The notes: generated from the sequence alone by a model not told the origin. A DNA stretch of 64,000 bases from Woeseiaceae bacterium (GCA_030065915.1 JASJCQ010000002.1:124001-188000), one strand, 5' to 3'; positions 8,637 to 18,234 are shown, counted from the first letter of the stretch. Program-made: numbers and translations.

Positions 8637-8759
8637 ATGCGAATTTTAGCCACCATCCTGCTTGGATTAATGTTGTCCGGTTGTACGGGCATGCTGCTGG
8701 GCGGCGACGTCGCTCCGGCTGACGACACCACCGAAGACGAAGAGTCAAAGAAAAGGTAA
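8637..8759 (+). CDS. Small predicted lipoprotein (40 aa)
   Basis: A short gene encoding 40 residues. It starts with a hydrophobic signal (MRILATILLGLM) followed by the lipobox LSGC, with Cys16 as the expected lipidation site. The tail is acidic and then basic (DDTTEDEESKKR). A good ribosome-binding site (taggag) lies just before the ATG. It begins 17 bases after the DUF1289 stop and ends 5 bases before the TTG start of the glutaredoxin gene, so all three are probably co-transcribed. Its mature part is only about 25 residues. Function unknown. Confidence 0.65.
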   Translation: MRILATILLGLMLSGCTGMLLGGDVAPADDTTEDEESKKR

Positions 8760-8764
8760 ACGTT

Positions 8765-9094
8765 TTGGAAATCAACGCTCGTATCGAAGAACAGCTGAAC
8801 AGCAACCCGGTCATTTTGTACATGAAAGGGACGCCCGACTTTCCGCAATGCGGCTTCTCGGGCCAGGCCGTCGCCGCCTTGAACGCGGTCGGCAAGCCTT
8901 TTGCCTACGTCAATATCTTCGAAGATCCGGAGATTCGCGAAGGACTCAAAGTCTATTCGAACTGGCCGACCTTTCCGCAGCTCTACGTCGAGGGTGAGCT
9001 GATCGGCGGCAGCGATATCGTCATCGAGATGTACCACTCCGGTGAACTTCATAAGGTGCTGGGCGCAACCGACGAGGTTGAATCAGCCGAATAA
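8765..9094 (+). CDS. grxD: Monothiol glutaredoxin, Grx4 type
   Basis: A 109-residue monothiol glutaredoxin. The active site is CGFS, in the context GTPDFPQCGFSGQ, with the glutathione-binding WPTFPQLYVEGELIGGSDI further on. Grx4-type proteins bind a bridging [2Fe-2S] cluster with glutathione and hand it to acceptor proteins or BolA. The TTG at 8765 is the start: conserved sequence begins there and an aaagg sits upstream, inside the end of the small lipoprotein gene, so translation may be coupled. It is convergent with RNase T. Confidence 0.95.
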   Translation: MEINARIEEQLNSNPVILYMKGTPDFPQCGFSGQAVAALNAVGKPFAYVNIFEDPEIREGLKVYSNWPTFPQLYVEGELIGGSDIVIEMYHSGELHKVLGATDEVESAE

Positions 9095-9117
9095 GGCTGC
9101 GGTTCTGTCTTGTCGGA

Positions 9118-9741
9118 TTACCGGAATCTCGAGTCGAATACCGGTTTGAACCGGTTGACGATCTCGCAGAACAGGTCTGCCGTCACCTCAGCATCGTAAG
9201 CGGCAGAGTGCGCCGCATCCTCATCCCATTCGAACCCCGCTGCTTTGACGGCGCGGGACAGGACAGTCTGGCCGAACGCAACGCCGCACAAGGTAGCCGT
9301 ATCGAAGCAACTGAACGGGTGGAACGGATTTCTTTTTATCGCGGTCCGGTCGACGGCTTCGTTGAGGAATCCCAGATCGAATGACGCGTTGTGTCCAACC
9401 AGTACTGCTCGGGAGCAATTGTTCTCACGAATCTCGCGCCGTACATCCCGAAACACCCTCTGCAAGGCATCGCGCTCTTCGATAGCCGGCCTGAGCGGGT
9501 GATCTGGATCGATGCCGTTGACCGCCAGCGACGCGGGTTCCAGGTTCGCCCCTTCGAATGGCTTGACGTGAAAGCGAAGCGTCTGGCCACGACGAAGTTC
9601 ACCGTCGGCATGGTACTCGACGAATACCGCTGCGATCTCGAGCAGCGCATCCGTCTTTGCGTTGAAGCCGCCCGTTTCGACGTCGACGACCACGGGCAGG
9701 AAGCCGCGGAAGCGGTTCGCCATTGACGGGCTGTCGGCCAC
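9118..9741 (-). CDS. rnt: Ribonuclease T
   Basis: A 207-residue DEDD-family 3'-5' exoribonuclease that trims the CCA end of tRNA and the 3' ends of stable RNAs. Exo I is [11 protein letters not shown] (the two acidic residues D and E), Exo II is in [13 protein letters not shown], and Exo III is [14 protein letters not shown], giving the DEDDh set. The GTG at 9741 follows immediately after the stop codon of the upstream aminopeptidase, suggesting coupling, and gives an N-terminus similar in length to that of E. coli RNase T. An ATG at 9723 is the alternative. The orientation is convergent with grxD. Confidence 0.95.
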   Translation of the reverse strand: MADSPSMANRFRGFLPVVVDVETGGFNAKTDALLEIAAVFVEYHADGELRRGQTLRFHVKPFEGANLEPASLAVNGIDPDHPLRPAIEERDALQRVFRDVRREIRENNCSRAVLVGHNASFDLGFLNEAVDRTAIKRNPFHPFSCFDTATLCGVAFGQTVLSRAVKAAGFEWDEDAAHSAAYDAEVTADLFCEIVNRFKPVFDSRFR

Positions 9742-11250
9742 CTAGCTCGAGGCCTCGTGTATACACTCGTCGAGGATCAGCGCCATCGTGTATCGAACGC
9801 CGAATCCGGTTATCTCTGTCGGAATGTGTCCCAGACCGCCCTTGTGACTGCCGGCCGACAGGTCGACGTGTACCCAAGGGACATCGTTCTCGACGAATTC
9901 GCCGAGGAAGCTGGCGGCCAGGATATGATCGCCGGCGCCGTCCGGTGAGCATTGCATCAGGTCGGCAACCGGCGACTTCAGCGCTTCAAGGAACTCATCG
10001 CCGATCGGGAAGGGCCAGACGCGTTCGCCGCAAGCCTGCCCGTTGCGCTTCAGGCGCGGGTGCCAGGCGGCTCGATTCGAGAATACGCCGGAGTAGCGCT
10101 TCGTTATCGCGCTGATGCAGGTCCCCGTCAGCGTCGCATAATCGATGATCATTCCCGGTTCATCGCGGCTCGCGAGAACCAGCGTGTCGGCGAGCGCCAT
10201 ACGGCCCTCGGCGTCCGTGTGAATCGTCTGTATCGTCTTGCCGTTCGCGGCCGTGACTACATCCTGTGATTTGTAGGCCGACGGTCCGGTCCGGTTTTCT
10301 GTCAACGCGAGCCAGCAATCGACGGCGATTGGCAGCTTCAGTTTCGAGATGGTGAGCAAGGTACCCAGCGCTACTGCGCTGCCTTGCATATCACCATGCA
10401 TGTCCAGCATGGACTGGAAAGGTTTCAGGTTTGTACCGCCGGTATCAAAGATGATGCCCTTGCCGACCAGGCTAAGCGCAGCCTTTTCCGACTTGTTGCC
10501 AGGCCGGTAGCGCAGTCTGACAATCGATGCGCTGTCGTCTTCATTGCCTTGTGCAACGGCAAGAAACGCGCCTGCACCGAGTTTCTCAAGTTCGCGCGGG
10601 GAAAACCGCTTGTACTGCCATCCCTGTTGACCGGACAGATCTTTCGTCAATGCTGCATAAGACTCGGCATTCAGTTTGTTCGGCGGCATGGACGTCAGCC
10701 ATCGGGCGAGGTTGTTGCCGGCGGCCTCGGCCGCGACCCGGTCGACATCGAGTTTCTCGCGAAGGCCCAGCAGGCGGATGCTGCTTATGCTCGGTGGTGT
10801 CGGCTTGTTCTTGTAAGCGGGCAGGCTAAAGCTCGCCGCCAGTGTGGCGGCCAGCACATGCTTGGTAATCATTGCCTGGGACGCCTCGTCGAAGCCGGCG
10901 ACGCAGATGCCTAGAGCGCCCGCTTTCTCCGTCAGCGCGGCCTGAGTGAGCTGGCGGCCCAACGACAGCTGTTCGAAGGCGCTGGCGTCCGGCTTGCAGG
11001 TGCCAATGATCAGCTGAGTCTGCCGCTTGTTGTTCAGGCGGGACCGGACGGCGGGAACCGAACCGGGCTTTTTCCGAGCCATCAGGGTCTTGAGGCGAGC
11101 CCCCTGCGGAAGCGTCTTCCACAGCGTCGCCGGAACACGTTCAGGCAGTATCAAAAGCAACTGATTCAGCGTGTCGGCCGATTTGTTCGTAAGGCGTCCA
11201 AGCTGTTGATTAACGCGGAGTTCTTTCGCGTCAGGTAGAAGAGAATGCAT
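9742..11250 (-). CDS. M17 leucyl aminopeptidase family protein
   Basis: A 502-residue cytosolic metallo-aminopeptidase of the M17 family. The metal and substrate motifs are present in a variant form: GKGIIFDTGGTNLKP, then MHGDMQGSAVALG where PepA has MKYDMGGAAG, and HTDAEGRMALADTL, containing the Asp, Glu and Arg of the active site. The N-terminal domain is diverged. The ATG at 11250 is chosen because the frame upstream of it (open to 11757) runs across the start of aceE on the other strand and lacks protein character. It differs clearly from the canonical pepA also present in this window at about 59-60.5 kb, so it is a paralogue. It is directly upstream of rnt. Confidence 0.88.
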   Translation of the reverse strand: MHSLLPDAKELRVNQQLGRLTNKSADTLNQLLLILPERVPATLWKTLPQGARLKTLMARKKPGSVPAVRSRLNNKRQTQLIIGTCKPDASAFEQLSLGRQLTQAALTEKAGALGICVAGFDEASQAMITKHVLAATLAASFSLPAYKNKPTPPSISSIRLLGLREKLDVDRVAAEAAGNNLARWLTSMPPNKLNAESYAALTKDLSGQQGWQYKRFSPRELEKLGAGAFLAVAQGNEDDSASIVRLRYRPGNKSEKAALSLVGKGIIFDTGGTNLKPFQSMLDMHGDMQGSAVALGTLLTISKLKLPIAVDCWLALTENRTGPSAYKSQDVVTAANGKTIQTIHTDAEGRMALADTLVLASRDEPGMIIDYATLTGTCISAITKRYSGVFSNRAAWHPRLKRNGQACGERVWPFPIGDEFLEALKSPVADLMQCSPDGAGDHILAASFLGEFVENDVPWVHVDLSAGSHKGGLGHIPTEITGFGVRYTMALILDECIHEASS

Positions 11251-11436
11251 TGTTAGTGAAATATCCTGCGATTGCTTGACCGTCGCCCCGCAAACCCGGA
11301 ATATGCGCTCACAAGAAACGCGCTGACAATCAATGACAGCGACGATCCTAGCAGGACGAAACCCTGAATTCACGCAACGCTTCCGTGTTTGTTTCGCCGC
11401 AGGAACCTGAACAGAAAAACACCATCGGATAGATCC

Positions 11437-14103
11437 ATGACCAAGTTCAATCCATACGACGACATCGATCCGCTCGAAACCACCGAGTGGCTCGAGTCCA
11501 TTGACTCCGTGCTGACGCAGCACGGTCCGGAACGAGCCCACTTCCTGCTCAATCGTATGATCGATTTCGCCCGACGCTCGGGCGCCTACCTGCCGTACAG
11601 TCCGAATACGGCCTACCTGAACACCATCTCCCCGGGACGACAGCCCGAGTATCCGGGCGACCGTTCCCTGGAGCGCCGGATTGAGGCGATCCTGCGCTGG
11701 AATGCAATGGCGATGGTCGTGCGCGCGAACAAGGTCAGTACCGAGTACGGCGGCCACATTTCCAGCTATGCGTCATCGGCGACGTTGTACGAAGTCGGAT
11801 TCAACCATTTCTGGCGCGGGCCAACCGAGGATCACGGCGGTGACATGATCTTCTTCCAGGGGCATTCGTCACCCGGTATCTATGCTCGGGCGTTCCTCGA
11901 AGGCCGCCTGGACGAGGGTGACCTGTCGCGCTTCCGCCAGGAAGTTGGCGGCGGTGGACTGTCTTCCTATCCTCACCCGTGGCTGATGCCGGACTTCTGG
12001 CAGTTCCCGACCGTCTCGATGGGGCTTGGCCCGATGATGGCGATCTACCAGGCGCGCTTCATGCGCTACATGGAGAATCGCGGCATGGTCGAGCCGACCG
12101 ACCGCAAGATCTGGACCTTCCTCGGCGACGGCGAGATGGACGAGCCGGAGTCACTTGGCGCGATCACGATGCCGGTCCGTGAGGGCCTGGATAACCTCGT
12201 CTTCGTGGTCAATTGCAACCTGCAGCGACTGGACGGTCCTGTCCGCGGTAACGGCAAGATCATCCAGGAACTCGAAGCGGCATTCAGCGGTGCCGGCTGG
12301 AACGTCATCAAGGTTGTCTGGGGTTCTCGCTGGGATCCGCTGCTGGCGAAAGACCACAGCGGCAACCTGCGTCAGCTGATGGAAGAGACGGTCGACGGCG
12401 AGTACCAGGTGTACAAGGCTCGATCCGGCGCTTACGTCCGCGAGAAGTTCTTCGGCAAGCACGCCGAGACCGCAGCGATGGTCGCAAACATGTCCGACGA
12501 AGAGGTCTGGCGACTCAATCGCGGCGGTCACGATCCGCGCAAGGTTTACGCCGCCTACGATGCCGCGACGCGGCACAAGGGACAGCCCACGGTGATCCTC
12601 GTCAAGACCGTGAAGGGTTACGGCATGGGCGCGGCGGGTGAGGGCCAGAACACGGCCCACCAGCAGAAGAAGATGGACATGGAGTCGCTGCGTCGCTTCC
12701 GAGATCGCTTCAACATCCCCGTGGCGGACAAGGACCTCGAGGACGTTCCGTTCTACAAGCCCGATGCAGACAGCGCCGAGCTCGAGTACCTGCACGAGCG
12801 TCGACAGGCGCTCAGCGGTTACCTGCCGCAGCGTCGCCGCAAGGCGCCGGCGGTCCAGGTGCCGCCGCTCGAAATCTTCAAGACGCAGCTGGACGGCACC
12901 GGCGAACGCGAGGCATCGACGACGATGGCCTTCGTGAGAATTCTCACGGCGCTGACGCGCGACAAGCAGATCGGCAAGCACATCGTGCCTATCGTACCGG
13001 ACGAGGCACGCACGTTCGGCATGGAAGGCATGTTCCGGCAGGTCGGCATCTACGCTTCCAAGGGTCAATTGTATGAGCCGGAGGATGCCGGTGAGCTGAT
13101 GTACTACCGCGAAGATAAGACTGGCCAGATCCTCGAAGAGGGGATCAACGAAGCCGGCGCTTACTGTTCGTGGGCCGCGGCCGGCACAGCCTATGCCAAT
13201 CACAATACGCAGATGGTGCCGTTCTACATCTACTACTCGATGTTCGGTTTCCAGCGTATCGGCGACTTCATCTGGGCAGGCGGAGACCAGCAGGCTCGCG
13301 GGTTCCTCATCGGCGGCACGGCGGGTCGCACGACGTTGGCCGGGGAGGGCCTGCAGCACCAGGACGGTCACAGTCTCGTGCTCGCGTCGACGGTGCCGAA
13401 CTGCCGCAGCTACGACCCTACGTATGCCTATGAGCTGGCGGTCATCATCCAGGACGGTCTGCGTCGCATGATCGGTGAGCAGGAGAACATCTTCTATTAC
13501 ATCACCTGCATGAACGAGAATTACACCCATCCGCCGATGCCCGCGGGCGTCGAGGACGGCATCCTCAAGGGAATGTACCTGCTCGAGGTCAACAAGAGCC
13601 CGGGCAAGATTCGCGCTCAGCTCATGGGCAGTGGCACGATCCTCCGCGAGGTGATCGCGGCATCCAGGTTACTCTATGACGACTTCGGTATCGTCAGTGA
13701 CGTCTGGTCGGTGACCAGCTTCAATGAGCTGCGTCGCGAGGCACTGGAGACCGAGCGCTGGAACATCCTGCATCCGGACGAGCCGCCGCGTAAAAGCTAC
13801 GTGGAGAAGTGCCTCGCCGATCGCCCGGGCCCCTACATCGCCGCGACGGATTACATGAAGATCGTCCCCGACCAGATCCAGCGCTGGATCCCGGGTTCTT
13901 TCATCTCTCTGGGTACCGACGGGTTCGGTCGCAGCGATGCGCGAGAGCCCTTGCGACAGCATTTTGAGGTCGACAAGCGCTACATTGCCGTCACGGCGTT
14001 GAAAGCGCTTGCGGACGACGGTGTGCTGGATGAGAAGACGGTCGCACAGGCGATCGAGAAATACGGCATCGATCCGGACAAACCGGATCCGGTCGGCCTG
14101 TAG
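11437..14103 (+). CDS. aceE: Pyruvate dehydrogenase E1 component, homodimeric type
   Basis: An 888-residue thiamine-diphosphate enzyme that decarboxylates pyruvate and acetylates the lipoyl group of E2. It is the single-chain homodimeric form. The thiamine-diphosphate motif is seen as GDGEMDEPES, with the closing NCNLQRLDG after about 25 residues. Other family stretches are GGHISSYAS, FFQGHSSPGIYARAFLEGR and SWAAAGTAYA. The ATG at 11437 (MTKFNPYDDIDP) is chosen because homology begins there, although no strong Shine-Dalgarno is seen. First gene of aceE-aceF-lpd, with 12 bases to aceF. The 186-base gap upstream, shared with the divergent aminopeptidase gene, should hold its promoter; I cannot identify an operator. 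Confidence 0.97.
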   Translation: MTKFNPYDDIDPLETTEWLESIDSVLTQHGPERAHFLLNRMIDFARRSGAYLPYSPNTAYLNTISPGRQPEYPGDRSLERRIEAILRWNAMAMVVRANKVSTEYGGHISSYASSATLYEVGFNHFWRGPTEDHGGDMIFFQGHSSPGIYARAFLEGRLDEGDLSRFRQEVGGGGLSSYPHPWLMPDFWQFPTVSMGLGPMMAIYQARFMRYMENRGMVEPTDRKIWTFLGDGEMDEPESLGAITMPVREGLDNLVFVVNCNLQRLDGPVRGNGKIIQELEAAFSGAGWNVIKVVWGSRWDPLLAKDHSGNLRQLMEETVDGEYQVYKARSGAYVREKFFGKHAETAAMVANMSDEEVWRLNRGGHDPRKVYAAYDAATRHKGQPTVILVKTVKGYGMGAAGEGQNTAHQQKKMDMESLRRFRDRFNIPVADKDLEDVPFYKPDADSAELEYLHERRQALSGYLPQRRRKAPAVQVPPLEIFKTQLDGTGEREASTTMAFVRILTALTRDKQIGKHIVPIVPDEARTFGMEGMFRQVGIYASKGQLYEPEDAGELMYYREDKTGQILEEGINEAGAYCSWAAAGTAYANHNTQMVPFYIYYSMFGFQRIGDFIWAGGDQQARGFLIGGTAGRTTLAGEGLQHQDGHSLVLASTVPNCRSYDPTYAYELAVIIQDGLRRMIGEQENIFYYITCMNENYTHPPMPAGVEDGILKGMYLLEVNKSPGKIRAQLMGSGTILREVIAASRLLYDDFGIVSDVWSVTSFNELRREALETERWNILHPDEPPRKSYVEKCLADRPGPYIAATDYMKIVPDQIQRWIPGSFISLGTDGFGRSDAREPLRQHFEVDKRYIAVTALKALADDGVLDEKTVAQAIEKYGIDPDKPDPVGL

Positions 14104-14115
14104 CGGAGAAGAGAC

Positions 14116-15798
14116 TTGGCAAAAACGATCGACATAGTCGTGCCGGATCTCGGCGACTTCGCAGACGTCGAGATTATCGAAATTCTCGTGTCGGACGGCG
14201 ACGACGTCGCCAAGGAAGACGGGCTGATCACGCTGGAGACCGACAAGGCGGCGATGGACGTTCCTGCGCCCGAGTCCGGCAAACTTCAGAAACTGACGGT
14301 ATCCGTTGGCGATACCGTGTCGGCCGGAGACGTCATCGGACAGATGGAGATCGACGTAGGCGGCGACACGGTCATCATTCCGCCACCGTCGAAAGCCCCG
14401 CAGGCGCCGGCCGCGGATGAGGAAGCGCCTGCCGCCGTTAGCGCGGCGCCCGCGCCCGCCGCATCGTCGGCCGGCGGTCTCGAAACGCTGCGCGTGCCGG
14501 ATCTCGGCGACTTTGCGGACGTAGAGGTTATTGAGGTCCTGGTGGCAAAGGGTGACGAGGTCGCCGCAGAAGACGGCCTCGTGACGCTCGAGACCGACAA
14601 GGCGGCGATGGACGTACCGGCAAGCGTAGGCGGCATTATTGAAGAACTCCTCGTGTCGGTGGGTGACAAGGTATCGACAGGTTCCGACGTCGCGGTCGTT
14701 CGCACCAGCGGCACGGCACCGGCGGCAGCGCCGGCCGCGGAAACGAAGCCTGCTGCTGAGCCCGCCACGGCTCCCGCCGCCCAGGCAGAAACACCAGCAC
14801 CGGCGCCCGCAGCAGAGAAGGCTCCGGAGCCCGCCCCGGCACCCGCCGCGACCGGCAATCCGGCCAGGATCGACGAGGCCGGCTTCGCTCGCTCACATGC
14901 GAGTCCGTCCGTGCGCAAGCTCGCTCGCGAACTCGGCGTCGACCTCGTGCGCGTGAAGGGTAGCGGCGCCAAGGGCCGGATCCTGCATGACGACGTCAAG
15001 GCGTTCGTCAAATCGGTGATGACCGGGCAGGCCGCCGCGCCGTCGGGTGGCGCGACCCTGCCGAAGACGCCCAGCGTCGATTTCTCCAAGTTTGGCGAGA
15101 TCGAGCTCGAACCGCTGACACGCATCCAGAAGATTTCCGGGCCACGACTGCAGGCGAGCTGGATCAACATCCCGCACGTCACCCAGCACGACGAGGCCGA
15201 TATCACGGAGCTCGAGGAACGGCGTCAGCTGCTGAAGGGGCCGGCAAAAGAGCGCGGCATTCCGCTGACGCCGTTGGCATTCATCATCAAAGCCTGTGTC
15301 AGCACGCTGAAAGAGTTCCCGAAGGTCAATTCTTCGCTGGCAGACGATGGCGAGAACCTCGTCATGAAGAAATACTGTCACATCGGGTTCGCTGCCGACA
15401 CCGACCAGGGACTGGTTGTGCCAGTCATTCGTGATGCCGACAAGAAAGACGTCTACGAGCTTGCCGCCGAGCTGGCCGAACTGTCGGCACTGGCGCGAGA
15501 AGGCAAACTGAAGGCGCCACAGCTGCAGGGCGCGTGCTTTACGATCTCTAGCCTCGGCGGTATCGGCGGGACCGCGTTCACGCCGATTGTCAACTCGCCC
15601 GAGGTTGCCATTCTCGGCGTCTCCCGCTCCGCGATGAAGCCGGTCTGGGACGGCGAGCAGTTCCAGCCCAAACTGATTCTGCCGTACGCTTTGTCCTATG
15701 ACCATCGCGTTATCGACGGCGCGCTGGCGGTCCGGTTTACAACGTCGCTGGCGAGTCGGCTGGCCAATGTCGACGAACTGCTTCAGGCGATTCCATAG
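14116..15798 (+). CDS. aceF: Dihydrolipoyllysine acetyltransferase (pyruvate dehydrogenase E2)
   Basis: A 560-residue E2 core that transfers acetyl groups from lipoyl-lysine to CoA. Two lipoyl domains lie at about 3-80 and 122-200, each with ETDKAAMDVPA around the lipoylated lysine. They are joined by Ala/Pro-rich linkers. The E1/E3-binding domain is near 255-290 (ARSHASPSVRKLAREL), and the catalytic domain spans about 330-560, ending with the active-site sequence ALSYDHRVIDGA. The start is a TTG with ggag about eight bases upstream. The stop codon overlaps the GTG of lpd by one base. Confidence 0.97.
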   Translation: MAKTIDIVVPDLGDFADVEIIEILVSDGDDVAKEDGLITLETDKAAMDVPAPESGKLQKLTVSVGDTVSAGDVIGQMEIDVGGDTVIIPPPSKAPQAPAADEEAPAAVSAAPAPAASSAGGLETLRVPDLGDFADVEVIEVLVAKGDEVAAEDGLVTLETDKAAMDVPASVGGIIEELLVSVGDKVSTGSDVAVVRTSGTAPAAAPAAETKPAAEPATAPAAQAETPAPAPAAEKAPEPAPAPAATGNPARIDEAGFARSHASPSVRKLARELGVDLVRVKGSGAKGRILHDDVKAFVKSVMTGQAAAPSGGATLPKTPSVDFSKFGEIELEPLTRIQKISGPRLQASWINIPHVTQHDEADITELEERRQLLKGPAKERGIPLTPLAFIIKACVSTLKEFPKVNSSLADDGENLVMKKYCHIGFAADTDQGLVVPVIRDADKKDVYELAAELAELSALAREGKLKAPQLQGACFTISSLGGIGGTAFTPIVNSPEVAILGVSRSAMKPVWDGEQFQPKLILPYALSYDHRVIDGALAVRFTTSLASRLANVDELLQAIP

Positions 15799-17543
15799 TG
15801 ACTGATATCAAGCTGACCGTTCCCGATCTCGGAGACTTCGCCGACGTCGAGGTCATTGAGGTGCTGGTCTCTCCAGGCGATACCGTCGCCGTTGAAGATG
15901 GCCTGGTCACACTCGAAACGGACAAGGCCGCGATGGACGTGCCTGCATCCCATGCAGGAACCATCGTGTCGGTCGACGTCGGCGTCGGCGACAAGGTGTC
16001 GACAGGCGATGTCGTCGCGACGGCCACAGTCTCCGAGGCGGCCAGCTCAGCAGAACCGGAAGCGTCTGAGCCCGCCGCCGCATCCCAGCCGTCCGAACGG
16101 GCCCCGGCCGCGCCGGCAGCGCCGGCGCTTGAAGGCGATGCCGATCACAGTGCCGAGCTCGTGGTCATCGGCTCTGGCCCTGGCGGCTACACGGCGGCGT
16201 TCCGGGCTGCGGATCTTGGCATGGACGTCATCATGATCGAGCGCTACCCGTCACTGGGCGGCGTCTGTCTCAATGTCGGCTGTATTCCATCCAAGGCGTT
16301 GCTGCATGCCGCCAAGCTCATCGATGATGCGCGTGACATGGCGGACCATGGCGTGAGCTTCGGAAAACCCCAGATCGATGCTTCGAAACTGAACGACTGG
16401 AAGGCCGGTGTCGTCGGCCGCCTGACCGGTGGCATCGACATGCTCGCCAAGCGGCGCAAAGTGCGAGTCATTACCGCGACCGCGAAGTTCGAGTCGGCCA
16501 GTCACCTGCGACTGGACAACGGTGAAACAGTCGCATTTAAGCAATGCATCATCGCGGCAGGCTCACAAGCCGCCATGCTCCCCGGGCTGCCGGACGACCC
16601 GCGCATCGTCGACTCGACCGGCGCATTGCAGATCGACCCGGTACCGGGCCGTATGCTTGTCGTCGGTGGCGGCATTATCGGCCTAGAGATGGCGTGCGTA
16701 TATGCTGCGCTGGGCTCGGAAGTCAGTGTAGTCGAGCTGACGGACTCGCTGATGCCGGGCACGGATCCGGACCTGATTCGACCCTTCCTGAAGGTCGTCA
16801 AAGAACGCTACTCGGACATCATGGTGTCCACAAAGGTCACCGCGATGACGGCTCGCGATGACGGCATCGAAGTGCAGTTCGAAGGCAAGGACGGATCTTC
16901 CAGCGCTGTCTACGACAAGGTTCTCGTCGCGATCGGTCGGCGCGCCAACGGCGACAAGCTGGATGCTGACAAAGCCGGCGTCAACGTCGACCAGCGCGGC
17001 ATTATCGCCGTCGACAAGCAGATGCGCACGAATGTTGCGAATATCTTCGCGATCGGTGACCTGGCTGGCGGGCCAATGCTGGCGCACAAGGCGACGCATG
17101 AAGCCAAGGTCGCCGCCGAGGTGGCACATGGCGAGAAAAGCTACTTCGATGCCCGCACGATTCCCAGCGTCGCTTATACGGACCCTGAGGTCGCCTGGGT
17201 TGGACTGACCGAACTCGAGGCGAAGGAGAAGGGCATCAAGTATGAGAAGGCCCAGTTCCCGTGGGCGGCCAGCGGACGAGCGCTGGCACTCGGGCGTGAC
17301 GAGGGTTTCACGAAAATGCTGTTCGATCCTGACTCAGGGCGTGTGCTGGGTGGCGCCATGGTCGGGCCGACAGCCGGCGACCTGATCGCTGAAATCGGCC
17401 TCGCCGTCGAGATGGGCGCCGACGCGGCGGATGTGGGATTGACGATTCATCCGCATCCGACTTTGTCGGAGACCGTTGGATTTACGGCAGAGGCTTTCGA
17501 AGGCACGCTGACCGATCTGTACATGCCTAAGAAGAAACGCTGA
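15798..17543 (+). CDS. lpdA: Dihydrolipoamide dehydrogenase with N-terminal lipoyl domain (E3)
   Basis: A 581-residue E3 that reoxidises dihydrolipoamide with NAD. It has an N-terminal lipoyl domain (about 1-80, ETDKAAMDVPAS), an Ala/Pro/Ser-rich linker, then the flavoenzyme. FAD-binding reads VVIGSGPGGYTAA and the redox disulfide is in GGVCLNVGCIPSKALLH. NAD-binding is VVGGGIIGLEMACVYAALG, and the C-terminal His-Glu pair is HPHPTLSETVG. The lipoyl domain is very similar to the second one of AceF. Lipoylated E3 is known from Neisseria and some other proteobacteria. The GTG start overlaps the aceF stop by one base. Confidence 0.96.
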   Translation: MTDIKLTVPDLGDFADVEVIEVLVSPGDTVAVEDGLVTLETDKAAMDVPASHAGTIVSVDVGVGDKVSTGDVVATATVSEAASSAEPEASEPAAASQPSERAPAAPAAPALEGDADHSAELVVIGSGPGGYTAAFRAADLGMDVIMIERYPSLGGVCLNVGCIPSKALLHAAKLIDDARDMADHGVSFGKPQIDASKLNDWKAGVVGRLTGGIDMLAKRRKVRVITATAKFESASHLRLDNGETVAFKQCIIAAGSQAAMLPGLPDDPRIVDSTGALQIDPVPGRMLVVGGGIIGLEMACVYAALGSEVSVVELTDSLMPGTDPDLIRPFLKVVKERYSDIMVSTKVTAMTARDDGIEVQFEGKDGSSSAVYDKVLVAIGRRANGDKLDADKAGVNVDQRGIIAVDKQMRTNVANIFAIGDLAGGPMLAHKATHEAKVAAEVAHGEKSYFDARTIPSVAYTDPEVAWVGLTELEAKEKGIKYEKAQFPWAASGRALALGRDEGFTKMLFDPDSGRVLGGAMVGPTAGDLIAEIGLAVEMGADAADVGLTIHPHPTLSETVGFTAEAFEGTLTDLYMPKKKR

Positions 17544-17566
17544 TGCCAGCGTCTCCTGGCGATTGA

Positions 17567-18205
17567 TCAAGCTTGAAGCACGTCGATGAGTCCTGACGGG
17601 CTGTCGACGATTTGCTCAGCGCCCGCCGCGAGCAATTCCTCGACGCTGCCATAGCCGTAGCTGACACCGATGGCGCGCATACCGTTGGACGCGGCTCCGA
17701 TCACATCGTGCCGACGATCGCCCACCATGACCGGCTGATTTACCGTATGTTGCGAGAGAGCGTAGGCCAGCAACTCGGACTTGTCTGATCGGGTCCCGTC
17801 CAGCTCCGCGCCGTAGACTGCCGTGAAGAACGGCAGCAGGTCAAAGTGTTCGAGAATGCGGATAGCATAGACCCGCGGCTTGCTGGTCGCGACATAGAGC
17901 TCGCTTCCGCTACCGGCCAATGCATCCAGCGCCGCGTGTATCCCGTCATAAGGCGCATTCTCCTGCCAGCCCAGGTCAGAGAATCGTTCCCGGTAGATCG
18001 ACAGGGCACGTTCGGACAGATCGCTGCCCGCAAGTATCGAAAGGCTCTCTCGCAGCGGCGGACCAATACACCAGCGGTAGTCATCGCCGGAATCACGCTC
18101 GATGTCCAGGGAATCGAGGGCATGCTCGATGCAGCGGCTGATTCCAAGCCAGGGGTCGGTCAGTGTTCCGTCCAGATCGAAGAACACACTGTGCGGCTGT
18201 CTCAT
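17567..18205 (-). CDS. HAD-superfamily hydrolase, phosphoglycolate phosphatase-like
   Basis: A 212-residue haloacid dehalogenase-type phosphatase. Motif I is VFFDLDGTLTD, with the nucleophilic Asp and the acid/base Asp. Motif II is the serine or threonine in VATSKP, and motif IV is MVGDRRHDVIGAASNG. The cap domain is helical, of the Gph/PGMB type. The substrate cannot be told from sequence; phosphoglycolate or a nucleotide is usual for this subgroup. The ATG at 18205 (MRQPHSVFF) is chosen because the longer frame, open to 18505, runs antisense into the DUF3429 gene. It is convergent with lpdA. Confidence 0.9.
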   Translation of the reverse strand: MRQPHSVFFDLDGTLTDPWLGISRCIEHALDSLDIERDSGDDYRWCIGPPLRESLSILAGSDLSERALSIYRERFSDLGWQENAPYDGIHAALDALAGSGSELYVATSKPRVYAIRILEHFDLLPFFTAVYGAELDGTRSDKSELLAYALSQHTVNQPVMVGDRRHDVIGAASNGMRAIGVSYGYGSVEELLAAGAEQIVDSPSGLIDVLQA

Positions 18206-18234
18206 TCGACGTAGAATAAAGACATCGTGAGTCC

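Noticed and set aside
11251-11757. N-terminal extension of the M17 aminopeptidase
   Set aside because: The frame is open but overlaps the aceE start on the opposite strand and has no protein-like conservation; the ATG at 11250 is preferred.
12151-13530. 459-codon open frame antisense to aceE
   Set aside because: It lies wholly opposite the strongly conserved aceE sequence and has low-complexity Arg/Val/Leu-rich composition, as expected from GC-rich codon bias.
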